This document shows, piece after piece, positions 1 through 10,289 of a stretch of 64,000 nt of DNA. Numbering within the stretch: position 1 is the first letter of the stretch; every line of letters starts with the position of its first letter. The stretch spans positions 3,320,001-3,384,000 of the forward strand of contig JAYKKM010000263.1 in NCBI GenBank assembly GCA_035772405.1. The letters are read 5' to 3'. The position numbers and the translations under genes were made by a program. The stretch is from Chrysogorgia sp. JL179-B06. Taxonomy: Eukaryota > Cnidaria > Anthozoa > Scleralcyonacea > Chrysogorgiidae. Under the pieces are notes generated by a model. That model did not search any database, had not been told where the DNA came from, and worked only from the letters and a program-made list of their open reading frames with translations.

Positions 1-24
1 AACAGCTGATGATACGCCACAAAA

Positions 25-342
25 TTGAAGGAGGAAGTGGAAATTGCAGTCCACAAGATGACACCTTTGGATAGTGTTGAAGATCAGTGTCGCATCAACT
101 CCTGCCAAACAGGTACCTCTGACATCTCGATTGCCAGAAGATACGATGTGAAAGTTCAACAACCAGCTGCAGTCACCCACAACCACTGCAATGTATCAAA
201 TGCTATAGAGCTGTCTGAATACAAAGAAGAAGCGATTTCTTATATTGCAGGTTTCGTTGCCAAGATGGTAAAGAAGCAAATTGTTTGTCCACATGCACTG
301 GTGCACTCACTATGTCAGCAGGACTCATTGTTTAGGGATTGA
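25..342 (+). pseudogene. P-element/THAP9-type transposase, C-terminal fragment
   Basis: A 105-codon open stretch whose second half reads YIAGFVAKMVKK followed by a cysteine-histidine segment (VCPHALVHSLC). That pattern is typical of the C-terminal part of P-element/THAP9-like transposases and related THAP transposon proteins. The catalytic RNase-H region and the THAP zinc finger are not in the window, so this is a tail cut by the window edge or a truncated copy. The stop codon at 340-342 is the natural end of the frame. The family call rests on one short motif and could be wrong. Confidence 0.45.
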
Positions 343-656
343 ACAAGTAATGTGTCATCTATATCATTGTCAACAAACAGGCTAGCTTGACAATTATCCA
401 TGTATTGTCTGTCTACTCCGGCTGACCAGTATACAGTAATGCTTGTTTATACTACAAAATTGTAGTCCAGGCCCAGGCAGTAAACAGCTATAGTCTGCAT
501 GTTTTGCATCCTAAACTACAAGTACAGTAGAAGTCTAATTATCAAGCATAGTATTTATAATTTTAATAAAATAATAAACATACTGAACATGCAATTTCAA
601 AATATCTACTAACACTTACTATTCTGTATTATAAAACACAAATTACAAGAATAATT
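343..656. other. AT-rich gap without recognisable gene
   Basis: No open frame or motif recognised. The sequence becomes strongly AT-rich near 540-656, next to the terminal hairpin of the Crypton-type element. Confidence 0.5.
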
Positions 657-761
657 AACAGTTATTCCACGAACTCGAGTCGTATATGAGCTGATAGCCG
701 ACGAGGCGGTGGCCGAGTTGACTATCAGTCATATACGACGAGAGTGAGTGGAATAACTGTT
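657..761. repeat. Hairpin at the 3' end of Crypton-type copy A
   Basis: Outer arms AACAGTTATTCCAC (657-670) and GTGGAATAACTGTT (748-761) pair perfectly. Inside them GTCGTATATGAGCTGATAG pairs imperfectly with a segment ending in CATATACGAC (about 720-740). The hairpin lies downstream of the stop codon of the minus-strand recombinase gene. A diverged counterpart sits in the same relative place in copy B (49632-49708), with matching changes in both arms. Confidence 0.7.
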
Positions 762-878
762 TTATTATATACACAAGCTCTGGATATGAAACCCATCAAG
801 GCATTCATAAACGTAGAAAGCTTCGCTCTGTAAAACGATCGAAAAAACGTATATATGATGGAACTGAGTTCAGCAAAG

Positions 879-2343
879 TCAGTTGTAAATGTTCACATTA
901 CAATGGTGAAAGTTGAACACTGGACTTTTTGTCGTGGAGCTGTTTTGTTGTTCGTTGAATGTGATCGACTGATTGTTGACAACTGTTGTCGACTGTGCAT
1001 CAAGTTGACCAAAAGAAACTGAAGGAACATCCGCTGAACTACTGCCTTCTTGCGTAGAAATCTGGTTCTCTTTATTATCTGGATTTGTTTGATTCACGAT
1101 TGCAGGAATTGTTGAGTCGTTGGAGCTAATGTAGCTGCTCAAAATCGACGACTGATCTCCTGTTGACGTGCGGATGGACGGCTGCTGTAACACTCGATGG
1201 ATGTATCGGATTTATGGCCGGTTGACTTTATTAAACGGGTTTCTACATGAGCCATTGGCCAAAAACCGTGATGGAAGTTCCTCTTATAGAGTGATTTGTC
1301 AAAGGAGGCTCAATACCAGCTCTTTTGGTCACCGTGGCTTTGCCCATCGTAGCTTCGCCGACTGGCATGTTTGAATACCAAACCCCGTTGTTGATATCAA
1401 ACTTATTGCATTTTGAATCTTTTGGCCGCTGAAAGAGACTTTCACAAGCAGGATTTAGGTGATTCAAGTAATTCTGGATCGTTTCGACAGGGCAGATGCT
1501 TGAGTCTCGAACACGGAAGATTTTGCCGTCGGACTCATCTTCGGTGTCGCAGAGGCCACACCTTGGTGATTTTTTGTTGCCAAAACAGAACCAGCAACTT
1601 TACGGTTGAGCTCAAAAAACGATTTGCCGTCAGGTGTTGACCTAAGAACGAGCATGGTTGGTTTCAGCTGTCTTTGGTTCTCTCTGCCTCTCTTGCCGAA
1701 GTAGAAACTCAAGTAAAACCAAACTGTGCGGAAGAGTTGTGCGGGTCTACGCTATTGGCTGGTCCCAATTAAAAGCAACTGGATTTGCTCTTTTGAAATG
1801 GCTTTCTTGTGGACTACTACAGCTATTTTGCCAGACTTTCTCAAATCTTTGACGAAAGCATCAAGAACAGCGTTAGCTTCAGCAAAGGTAGGATCACCAA
1901 TTATGCTAAAACCTTTGTTTGACGTTTTTTGAGAAACCTATCAATGGCAGCTCTAATGGACTTCATTGTGTTTTTTTGTGTAATACGAGCCATCTTTCTG
2001 CCTAGCAGAAGTGTAAAATTGCTTTAAACAAGAATTCAATTCTGGTTTGGACATTTCTGTTATGTACTTGTGAAATTTCTTTGAACTCGTAAACCATTCT
2101 AGAAATAAATGCTAAAATTTAATTTTTTAAAGGCCAAAAATATTTCGAGCAATGCTACTCTTTACGTCGCTGTTTTTCTAAAAATATGAAATTTTGCTCA
2201 GCTTTTTGTAAAACCTAGTTGTTCTACCTACCATCAAATACTTTCATTCCAAATTTTGTGGCTTTTTGTGTGCATTTTGGTGTACTATTTTCCAATAAAA
2301 CTTGGATTTCTTCTTCACTTAATTCTGCAAATCTGGCAGCCAT
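879..2343 (-). pseudogene. Crypton-type (DUF3504-like) tyrosine recombinase, copy A, frameshifted
   Basis: This is a DNA-transposon integrase that would cut and rejoin DNA through a tyrosine nucleophile. Reading down the minus strand: an N-terminal exon from ATG at 2343 (MAARFAELSEEEIQVLLEN) to a probable donor GTAGGT near 2230; an arginine box GKRGRENQRQLKP (within 1712-1464); then FQRPK, VWYSNMPVG and NHSIRGTSIT (1467-1243). After a frameshift come STGHKSDTSIECYSSR, where GH and the tyrosine codon (1187-1189) lie, and a tail ending in NFHHCNVNIYN (stop 879-881). The R, HxxR, GH and Y signature is therefore complete but spread over several frames. The architecture matches Crypton-derived proteins (the KCTD1, ZMYM2 and QRICH1 domain). 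Frameshifts make this copy inactive. Confidence 0.75.
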
Positions 2344-2359
2344 TTTGCTAGATTTCTCT

Positions 2360-2460
2360 ACTGGTAGGATATTAGCTGATATCCTACTAGTAGAGAACCA
2401 ATCAGATTGCAGAATAGCTCATATCCAGAGCTTGTGTATATAATAATACTGGATATCTGC
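2360..2460 (-). promoter_or_regulatory. 5' flank shared by both Crypton-type copies
   Basis: CAGATTGCAGAATAGCTCAT (2403-2422), just upstream of the start codon of copy A, recurs with few changes upstream of copy B (about 50845-50866). CCAAT-like bases precede it on the plus strand. The conserved 5' flank marks the element edge and may hold its promoter. No start site can be proved. Confidence 0.45.
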
Positions 2461-4650
2461 ATCCGCTTTTGCTGTATACTTTTTATCTCGGTCAATATTT
2501 AACTGTTTCTAATTCTGAAAACAGATTTGGAATTACTGAGTCTAAATACATAACATACAGGTCTATTATATTATGAGAACGTATATACCCTTCGTAAAAT
2601 CCTGTTTATGTACTTAAAAATTAATCGGCCATGTTTGTGCCGTTTTTCTCCCCAACGAATATTGGCCGATTAAAACAGATCACGCAAAAGGCTTACTCGG
2701 AACTTACCGGTTGGTCTTAGCCAATCATATGTACGAGATGTGGTCCTACCATGCTCCGCTCAAATATATATACAAACTGTTTGTGAGAAATAGATCCCTG
2801 CCACAGCGAGATTATCACGCTTGCGAGGGGACAATATTACTCAACACTTATTTGCTGAAGGCGAGGTGAATATCGGTTAAAGGTGCCGTCAACTCCGTTC
2901 TGAGCATGTGCGACATTCCAAAGGTGGGGACCCCACCATTGGAATGTTAATTAATACTGTATAGCTTATGCTAATATGGCAGACAAGTCAAGTGAGGTGC
3001 TAGTTTGGAAGCCGGTTCTTCTTTACCAAGTGAAGAAGTTCACATAGTGAACGTGGAGGATAAAACCGCGGAAAGAAAGCGTTATTACGCGGAAAGGGAC
3101 GCGCCAAAAATTTATTCGAGCAGCACGCGAGATGGCGAACTTTGATGGGGGGAACTTTCATTGAAGACCGACAAGGAATTAGCATCAGTATTGCTGGACT
3201 TTTACTTTGCTTCCAAAGAGCGCAATTTCAGATAACGATGCTAGTGTGTTATGTGTGTGATCCAATTATATTTCACAATCGTATACTTGTTTCTAGTTAT
3301 ACGTTTCTGGTTATGTCTTGAAATAATGCCCTTTGATTGTGTTCATATTTATAGTGAAGCGGATACTCAAACAGAAGGCGAGATGGGAGATATGTTCTCA
3401 GTAAGTTTATATTCCGTGAACTATATGGAAGTTTAGAACATCCACTTTATAACGTTACTGAAATAACCTGTTGTTATTTTTTACCGCAGTTTTTACTTTG
3501 ACGAAGAACGTTTGTCGCATGGCGTACATACACCAAAACTGGCACGTTTGTTGACAGATGTCACACCGGCAAGGTATCAATGACCTTTAACCTTATAGCA
3601 AAAACCGCAATGCATTCTGGTAGTTCGATATCACTTCACTTCGATGTGAAATGGCCGCCGCAAGGCGAGCATTTTACGCCGAAGAAGAATTGGCCGATTT
3701 ACAGGACTTTTTCTTTTGCGAAGACCAAATTTAATCATTTCTATGAAACAAAGAGCTCCTTAATTACATTCTGTAGAAAAGGTAAAGAAATCGCTGGTGC
3801 CATTGTCGAGAAAATTGAATTCGCAGAGGTTGAAGAGTCAAGTGTTGTTCGAACAAAACATTCTGTAACCAAGGCGTTTCTTCTTGTTGCAAGGTAAGTA
3901 ACCGTATTGATTGCCCTTCAACGAAATATTTTGCTCTGTGGCTATTCATCTGTAGTTTGCCTGTCTACATCGCGTATCAGTTGTAGCTGTGAACGGCTGT
4001 TTGTAATTTTTTTCATTACTTGAAATTGACACTCGGTGACGCCTTTTATAAATCATTTGTTCGATAAACATGGCCATCTGAGACATATTCTAGGCCTGTT
4101 TTGGCGCGAAAATAAACAGGCTATGAGTCGGAAATCAAGTATTTTCAAAAGCTACATCTCCAATGTACTGTCACTTAGACTATTGACTGTGTTTGGTTTC
4201 GCATACCTTGGTGGTGCTTTGGTTCCTGTCTTCGAATAACCAGTAGGTAATATTGAAGTTATAAAACTAGTTTAAGTTGTAAATATAAAATATATATGCA
4301 CTAAAACTTGCATTTTTTTTTTTAAATCTTTGGGTAAAATTTCGCTGCGTTGTATACTTCAAATAGTTGTTAAAATAGTGAGTTTACAATAACTCATAAC
4401 ATAGTTAGCTTTTGAATTTTAAATTATATTTCCAACTAGTTCTTTTGTAAATATAACATATAAACATAGTTTAGGGGAAGGTTAAACTTCACAAATACAG
4501 CAATATTTGACATAAATTTGTAGTCTTAATTTTAGTCTTAGTTAATAGTTTTAAAAACATTGTTAAATTTAATAAAATTAATTGTAAAATATATTTGTAA
4601 ATACACCTGTAAATATTAAATATATTATTGAAATTACGTAGTTGTACTTA
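2461..4650. other. Intergenic stretch with small coding-like remnants and a short hairpin
   Basis: No confident gene. A hairpin TTAATCGGCCA/TTGGCCGATTAA lies near 2621-2675. Between 2975 and 3236 a plus-strand frame beginning at an ATG (2975) continues after a one-base shift into AERKRYYAERDAPKIYSSST and TDKELASVLLDFYFASKERN. The latter faintly resembles N-terminal parts of Crypton-type proteins. At 3355-3401 an exon-like segment ends at a donor GTAAGT. The rest is AT-rich noncoding DNA. Confidence 0.3.
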
Positions 4651-4706
4651 AATAATGAATAGTGCTGTTTATAAATTTTAATAGTAGGAATAAAGTTAGA
4701 TAAGAA

Positions 4707-6144
4707 ATGGAGGACATACCTTGCACATCAAAGGAAGCAGACCAAGTAACACTGCAGGTTGAAGCAAAGATATCAAAAAAGAAAGACGGTATTCGTGGAG
4801 GACTAAACTGTTGCATTCCCCAGTGCACCAATAACAGCTTAAGAAATCCAGAACTGTCATTTCACAGTATACCAAAGGACTGCACATTGAAAAAAAGATG
4901 GCATAAACTTCTGAAAACTAAAGGTCTTTGCAACATTGGCCAAAATTACAGAGTGTGTTCAGCTCACTGCCCTGGTGGAAAGAAAACCTCCAACACAAAT
5001 CAGAAACATGGAAGGAAGATACTGAACAAGCCTGGAATTTCTTTGCAAGCAGTTGCATTGGATATTGAAATGAACAATGCAAATGAACTAATTCCTGAAA
5101 CAAGTGATGACAAAGAACCAACAAAACATTTGCCCAATGAAGCCAAACTTAAACAAGAAATTGAAATACTTCAATCAAAGTATAATACTCTTGAGAAGAA
5201 ATATGCAGATGATATTAAAGCAACAGAGCAGTGTTTATTTCGAATGGAAATATTTATTGGCAGTGATAGTGACTTCAGATTTTATACTGGATTTCCAGAC
5301 TACTCCACATTTAAAGTTTTTTTATTATTATCTATCACCAGCATGTAATAGTCTCATCTACTATGGATCCAACACTGGCATCATAAGCTCTGCTGACCAG
5401 AAAAAATGTGGTGAACAAAGATCAACATCCCCAGAGTAAGAATTATTTATGGTGTCAGCTAGATTGCGTTGTGGTTTTCTGCTGCAAGACCTGGCACATA
5501 GGTATGGTATGTCATCTATGCATGTTTTACGAATTTGGATTACCTGGATAACCTTTTTGCACCAGAAACTCCGTGTACTGCCAATTTGGCCCACCAGAAA
5601 ATTCGTTGACGAGAATATGCCTGCTTGTTTTAACAAAACTTTCCAGCAACAAGTGTAATTATAGACTGAACAGAGTTTTTAATAGAAATGCCATCATCCT
5701 GCAGAAGTCAATTTGTTACTTTTTCCTCCTACAAACATCACAATACTGCCAAAGGGTTGCTTGCTATTTCCCCAAATGGATACCCAAGTTTTGTCTCTAG
5801 CCTATATGCAGGTAGAACTAGTGATAAAAAAATTACAAAAGATTGTGGGATCCTAAATCTTGTTGAAGCAGGAGATCAGATAATGGCAGACCGTGGTTTT
5901 GACATTGAGAGTGATCTTCCTGCTGGGATAACATTAAATATACCTCCATTTTTAAATGGGAAAGACCAGCTAAAATAGCCTCAGTCCGGGTTCATGTGGA
6001 AAGAGCTATTGCGAGAATAAAGAATTTCAGAATTCTACACCAACTTATTCTAATAACTATGGCAAAAGAACTAGACAATGTATGGACTGTATGTTCTTAT
6101 CTAACGTTGTTCCTGCCCCCATTAATAGATGAGCAGTCAAAATA
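4707..6144 (+). pseudogene. THAP-domain DDE transposase (ISL2EU/IS4EU-like, DDE_Tnp_4)
   Basis: The N-terminus (about residues 30-105) is a THAP zinc finger of the C2CH type: CCIPQCTNN, FHSIPKD, WHKLLKTKG, then CSAHC. A coiled coil (KQEIEILQSKYNTLEKKYAD) follows, then FRFYTGFPDY, which opens the transposase helix-turn-helix region. After a shift near 5310 the frame reads RLRCGFLLQDLAHRYGMS and DENMPACF. Another shift leads to SSYKHHNTAKGLLAI, LYAGRTSDKKIT, MADRGFD, LNIPPF and HVERAIARIKNFRI. First D (IID at about 5660), second D (MADRGFD) and E (HVERA) are visible, so the DDE core was once complete. Stops and frameshifts make it a pseudogene. The YqaJ gene lies head-on downstream, as in ISL2EU-type two-gene transposons. 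THAP and DDE calls are firm; the superfamily name is inferred. Confidence 0.75.
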
Positions 6145-6331
6145 ATTAAGACCCAAGAGATTTCGTCAGATAACATTATTTATATGTAATATACTAGTTT
6201 TTAACATTACATTTCCAAACATTTGTTACATGTAAATATTTTAATGTACTCTATTCACATCAATATATTGCCTTTGATAATGTTATGAAAATACTGTAGT
6301 TCAATGAAACCAAACTCAAATTATAGAAGTT

Positions 6332-7733
6332 TTAACAAGTCTTAAGATGCAGTAATAAATAATCAAAATTGAAATTTGTTAGTTCTGGTGCCATTGTTCT
6401 TTCCCATAGTTCATTGTCAAAGTAAACTCTCTCCACATAAATATCTTTCTTTGTATAAACAACAAAGTCTGACCACTGCAAATGTAGTGTTGCCATGGAT
6501 CCCTGCAGCTGGTAATAGTATGTATGTTTCCTTTTTAAATATACTTTACCACAAGAGATGCCACGGAAAAAATGGGATCTGCACAAGCTTCTTCAATTGT
6601 GTTCTTTCTCTTTGAACATGGGCATTTGACTTCCCCAAGACCAAGAGGTGATGCTTGTGGCAGCCAACCAAGGAAATGTCCGGTTGACAATTAAACCACA
6701 TTATGAGCATACATTGACATGGTGTTCTTGGTTCTGTTTTAATTGAAGGTATTGCTTCACTGCATCTGCTTCATTATCTTTACACCATTTGCTGGGTTTC
6801 CAAGTAAGGTTTTAAGGATGGATTTTGGGTAGATAGACTTTGTTCTCTTTAGGACTGCACCAAAGTTTGATGCAGTAATCCGTAATTTCCTTTCTTCATA
6901 CCACCTATCGCATGATGACTGTCCTCTGGTGTTTCTTTCAATACATGTTCAGAGGTAGCACATAACTCTCTACAAATTTAATATTTTCAGCATTCACATA
7001 TGACCAGTTAACAGCAGATTCTTCTAAGCTTCCTAATACTTGGTCTCGAACATTGCAGTCATTTAGTTCAAATGTATTTTCCTTTGCTTGAATACATCTT
7101 TTCTTTGATGAAAGGCTATTATGAACTTTTTCAAATGGAAATGGCTGACAATCATTTGATACTACCACTTGTCTTAAATACTCTGCCTTTCCTGCTTGTT
7201 CTAATTTATTGGCAAACTCATTAATTTTACTCTGGGATGGCTGTCTAGAAAAGTGTGGTGTGGGGGTTGTAGTTTGCTGTTTGTCTCTTCTCACTTGTGC
7301 ATTTTCTGCCATTTATATCTTTCTCATATGATGCTTTTTCAAAATTGATGTCTTCATACAGTATTGGCTCATCTACCTCATCATTTCTGGGAACAGGCCA
7401 CTGTTGTAGAACTTGGGTGCATGTAACATCATCAGGGACCTCTGACAGTTCTAACTGCATATAATCAATAACCTGGAACAGTAGGGCAGCAACATGCTTA
7501 CAGCAACCTCCTTTACCTGCTTTACATAAACAATGGCCATGAACAACTTCACCAGTTGCTTGGTTCAGGTGAACATAGACAACATAGGTTTTCTTCTTCA
7601 TTGTGGTACTGACATATGCTTTAACTAAGTACAAACTTTCACCACTGTCTTTTCTAACATTTTTCTTTACCTCCACATTGTTGACATATCTGTCCTTGAA
7701 CAGAACATGCAGCATTAGCAATATATCTGCCAA
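6332..7733 (-). pseudogene. SWIM zinc finger plus YqaJ-type exonuclease (second gene of the THAP transposon)
   Basis: The minus-strand reading begins MADILLMLHVLFKDRYV and contains a SWIM zinc finger, HCLCKAGKGGCCKHVAALLF (about 7540-7480). Linker segments follow, then DRWYEERKLRITASNFGAV (near 6890), the entry of a lambda-exonuclease/YqaJ domain. GLGEVKCPCS (near 6640) is the E-x-K catalytic pair of that fold. The last part reads YYYQLQGSMATLHLQWSDFV and ERVYFDNELWE. The predicted product is a 5'-3' exonuclease recruited by the transposon, perhaps for end processing. Several shifts break the frame (near 7300, 6930 and 6590). Convergent with the THAP transposase, the two 3' ends lying about 190 bp apart. 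Confidence 0.72.
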
Positions 7734-7804
7734 TGAAATTGAGGAGACGATGACTGCAAGTGAGGATGAGGGGACAGTGATGTAGACATGCAGTCATCGT
7801 GACA

Positions 7805-8308
7805 GGGTGGAAAATGTATCGGACCATGGGACCATTGGTCCCAGAAAATTTTTGAGTTCCCAGAAAATATTTCAAGTTCCAGTAGCACTGTAGCAGAGAA
7901 AGAAAATGTGAAGAAAATTTTGATAAAAGTGAAAGAAATTTAGACAGGAAAGTAGAACATGTTTATCCCACCCATTAAGGCGCAAGAGTCTCCAGAGTAA
8001 AATAACAAATTAGGGCGCACCACAAATAATGGGTTAATATTCCAGTCTGATCCAGTGAATGACGGTTACCAGGACAAATTTGAATTATTTTGAAAAGAAA
8101 TACTTAGCCCATACTTATAAAAAACAATGTTAATCATGTAAAATATCATTACATATTGGTTAAAAGAGCTTCTATTTATCTCACTCTAGTTCGGTAGTCC
8201 TAATTTTTTTATAATTGCTAAATTCCATTGCTAAAAAGAACATGAACTGGCAGAAATTTTTTTGGTTTTGGGTCTACGGTCCCAGAAAGAAAAATATTTT
8301 TTCCACCC
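7805..8308. mobile_element. MITE with GGGTGGAAAA termini
   Basis: The ends form an inverted repeat: GGGTGGAAAA at 7805 and TTTTTTCCACCC ending at 8308. Inner partners GGTCCCAGAAA (7838) and CGGTCCCAGAAAG (8279) are similar but in direct orientation. No coding capacity and no clear target-site duplication. It sits just outside the 5' end of the YqaJ gene. Confidence 0.55.
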
Positions 8309-8639
8309 ATGATCGTGTTATACCTCTAGATAGCCATCAGTAAGTTGTATTAAGAATTCTGATATAGAATTCATGATATAGTTTATATGATACTCTTGAG
8401 CACATTACTCTTTCAAAAGTATGGAAAGGCTGTTAAAAACATCAACCAGCAAAGATTGGGAAGAGATAATTCATTTTATTTTAAAATATGCATTTTAGAA
8501 TGTACATTACACAATTTACAGTAACATAAAAGTTATCAAAACAAACCTGTAAACAGATATAAATGTGTTGGTAGTTGGTTGATTGTTTATTTGAACTCAT
8601 CGTATTTTTTAAATAAATACATGTATAAAAGACTGAAAT

Positions 8640-9891
8640 AACTTTTCTTTTTTAAAAAAATAGTTTAGACATACAAGTAGATGATCTTGATAAGACATCA
8701 ATTGAAAGTGAAGTACACAATACCAACTTTGAAGGGGAATAAGAACTAGAAGAAGCTTGTGAAATCTATAGTTCAGACATAGTGTACCATGAAGTCACAA
8801 GAATCTCTCCAGTGGATGTTGTGCAGACAGAGTACTGCATAACATCTTCAACCAAAGTAATGGATCTTCTCTGTCGATTTCATGGCTTTCTTTGTAAACG
8901 AGGATGTGACCAGAAACTTCATTACCATCACAGTTTTGTTGGTACATGCCGAGTAGTCAACTGGAAATATACTGTTGCCCATTTTTGTGAAAGATGGGCA
9001 TCGCAACCAACTTGTGCCGATATTCGTGTTGAAAATTTGTTTGCTTCAGCAATTGTCCTGTCTGGCAACTCCTTTACCAAAATTGGTTTTCTATTTAAAA
9101 TAATGAAAATGAAGTACATTTCGAAGAACCTTTTAACCAATACCAGAATTTATTAATTGCACAGACCGTTAATGATTATTTGAAGAAGATGCAGGAGGAG
9201 TTGTGGCTGGAACGAGAAGGGGAAAATATAATATTGAGTTCAGATGGCCATTGTGCTCAATATTGTACATATCCATTTGCAGATATGGAAACTAAGTCCA
9301 AACTGAAAATTAATATTGTGGATGTTTGGGAAGTGGAGGGAAGAAAAAGCAACAATATGGGAGAATTGGGTTCGAAAGGGGCTTGGATACTGCACTTAAA
9401 TCCAAAATGGTCATAAAGGAGATCGTCACCAATGGTCAAATCAGTGCACTTATGAGTAAATTGTCAAGTTTATTATGCATAGAAATTTACCTGCAGTGAT
9501 AAATCACATGGTAACACCCATTTTGGTATTTCATTGTATCTTTATCCAGAAAATTCAGAGAAGTACAAAAACATTGTTCACCAATGGGATGCCTGGCATA
9601 GTGGCAAGAATATTGGAAAGAAATTGATTGCAGTAAGTACATACAGGTGCAAGTGTTAGCGTAAAGGGTTAATAATGTAATATAAAGTAAATAGCAACCA
9701 AACTATCAAATAATTTCATAGGGAAGATAGTGGTGCATGTTTAGTGTTTAGTATAGTATTTGATATTTTCATTTGTTATTTCTTAGGCTGGCAAGGAAAA
9801 GGACGAATTTGCTCCATGGGTCAGTGCTGTGAAAAATAATTTCTGGTACTGTAGCAGGACCTGTGATGGCAATGTTGATGATTTTAAAGTA
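8640..9891 (+). pseudogene. Kolobok-like transposase, N-terminal two thirds
   Basis: The frame from about 8782 carries zinc-ribbon-like C/H pairs and then VENLFASAIVLSGNSFTKIG. Further on come SSDGHCAQYCTYPFADME (9238-9290), carrying a DG pair expected to hold a catalytic aspartate, KNIVHQWDAWHSGKNIGKKL (about 9570-9628) and, after an intron (about 9632-9785, ending TTCTTAG), VKNNFWYCSRTCDGNVDDFK followed by donor GTAAGT at 9890. This order (ribbon, 'ILFSG', 'GDGRxDSPG', 'DVWH', 'HFWYC') is that of a widespread invertebrate transposase family I take to be Kolobok. Several stops and shifts. A LINE occupies the following intron. The exon at 12475 may be its C-terminus. Confidence 0.55.
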
Positions 9892-10289
9892 AGTTATTTC
9901 ATAAATTACATGCATATGATTTATATGCAATATATGTACAATACTAGAATAATAGTCTAGTAGTCTCTGTATAGCTTTGTTTTATTTGTCAATCATAGTG
10001 CCAGTCCCTGCATTGTGGCTCATAATCACCTACCAAGCGCCACTCTTATTCATAAGTATATACAAGTTTAAATAATTATCTTATTTGTAGTATTCAATGT
10101 TTATTCAGGAAAATTTGTTCATATATATAGTATGTACCCCTGTGAATTAATTTGTGAAAATATCTATTCATCTATTGTAGATTTGTTGGGTAGAAGCTAA
10201 GCAATCAAATTGCAGCTATTTATTTTAATAAGGATACAGTGAGGTAATCTGCAAAAAAAGCTGATGGCACATTACAGTAAGATTTAAGT
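9892..10289. other. Intron-like AT-rich gap
   Basis: AT-rich sequence following the donor at 9890, with no coding signal, up to the 5' end of the truncated LINE. It is best read as part of the Kolobok-like gene's intron. Confidence 0.4.

Noticed and set aside
2975..3236. A separate gene (MADKSSE..., AERKRYYAERDAPKIYSSST)
   Set aside because: It needs a frameshift and two stops to be ignored, and similarity to Crypton N-termini is too faint to annotate as a gene.
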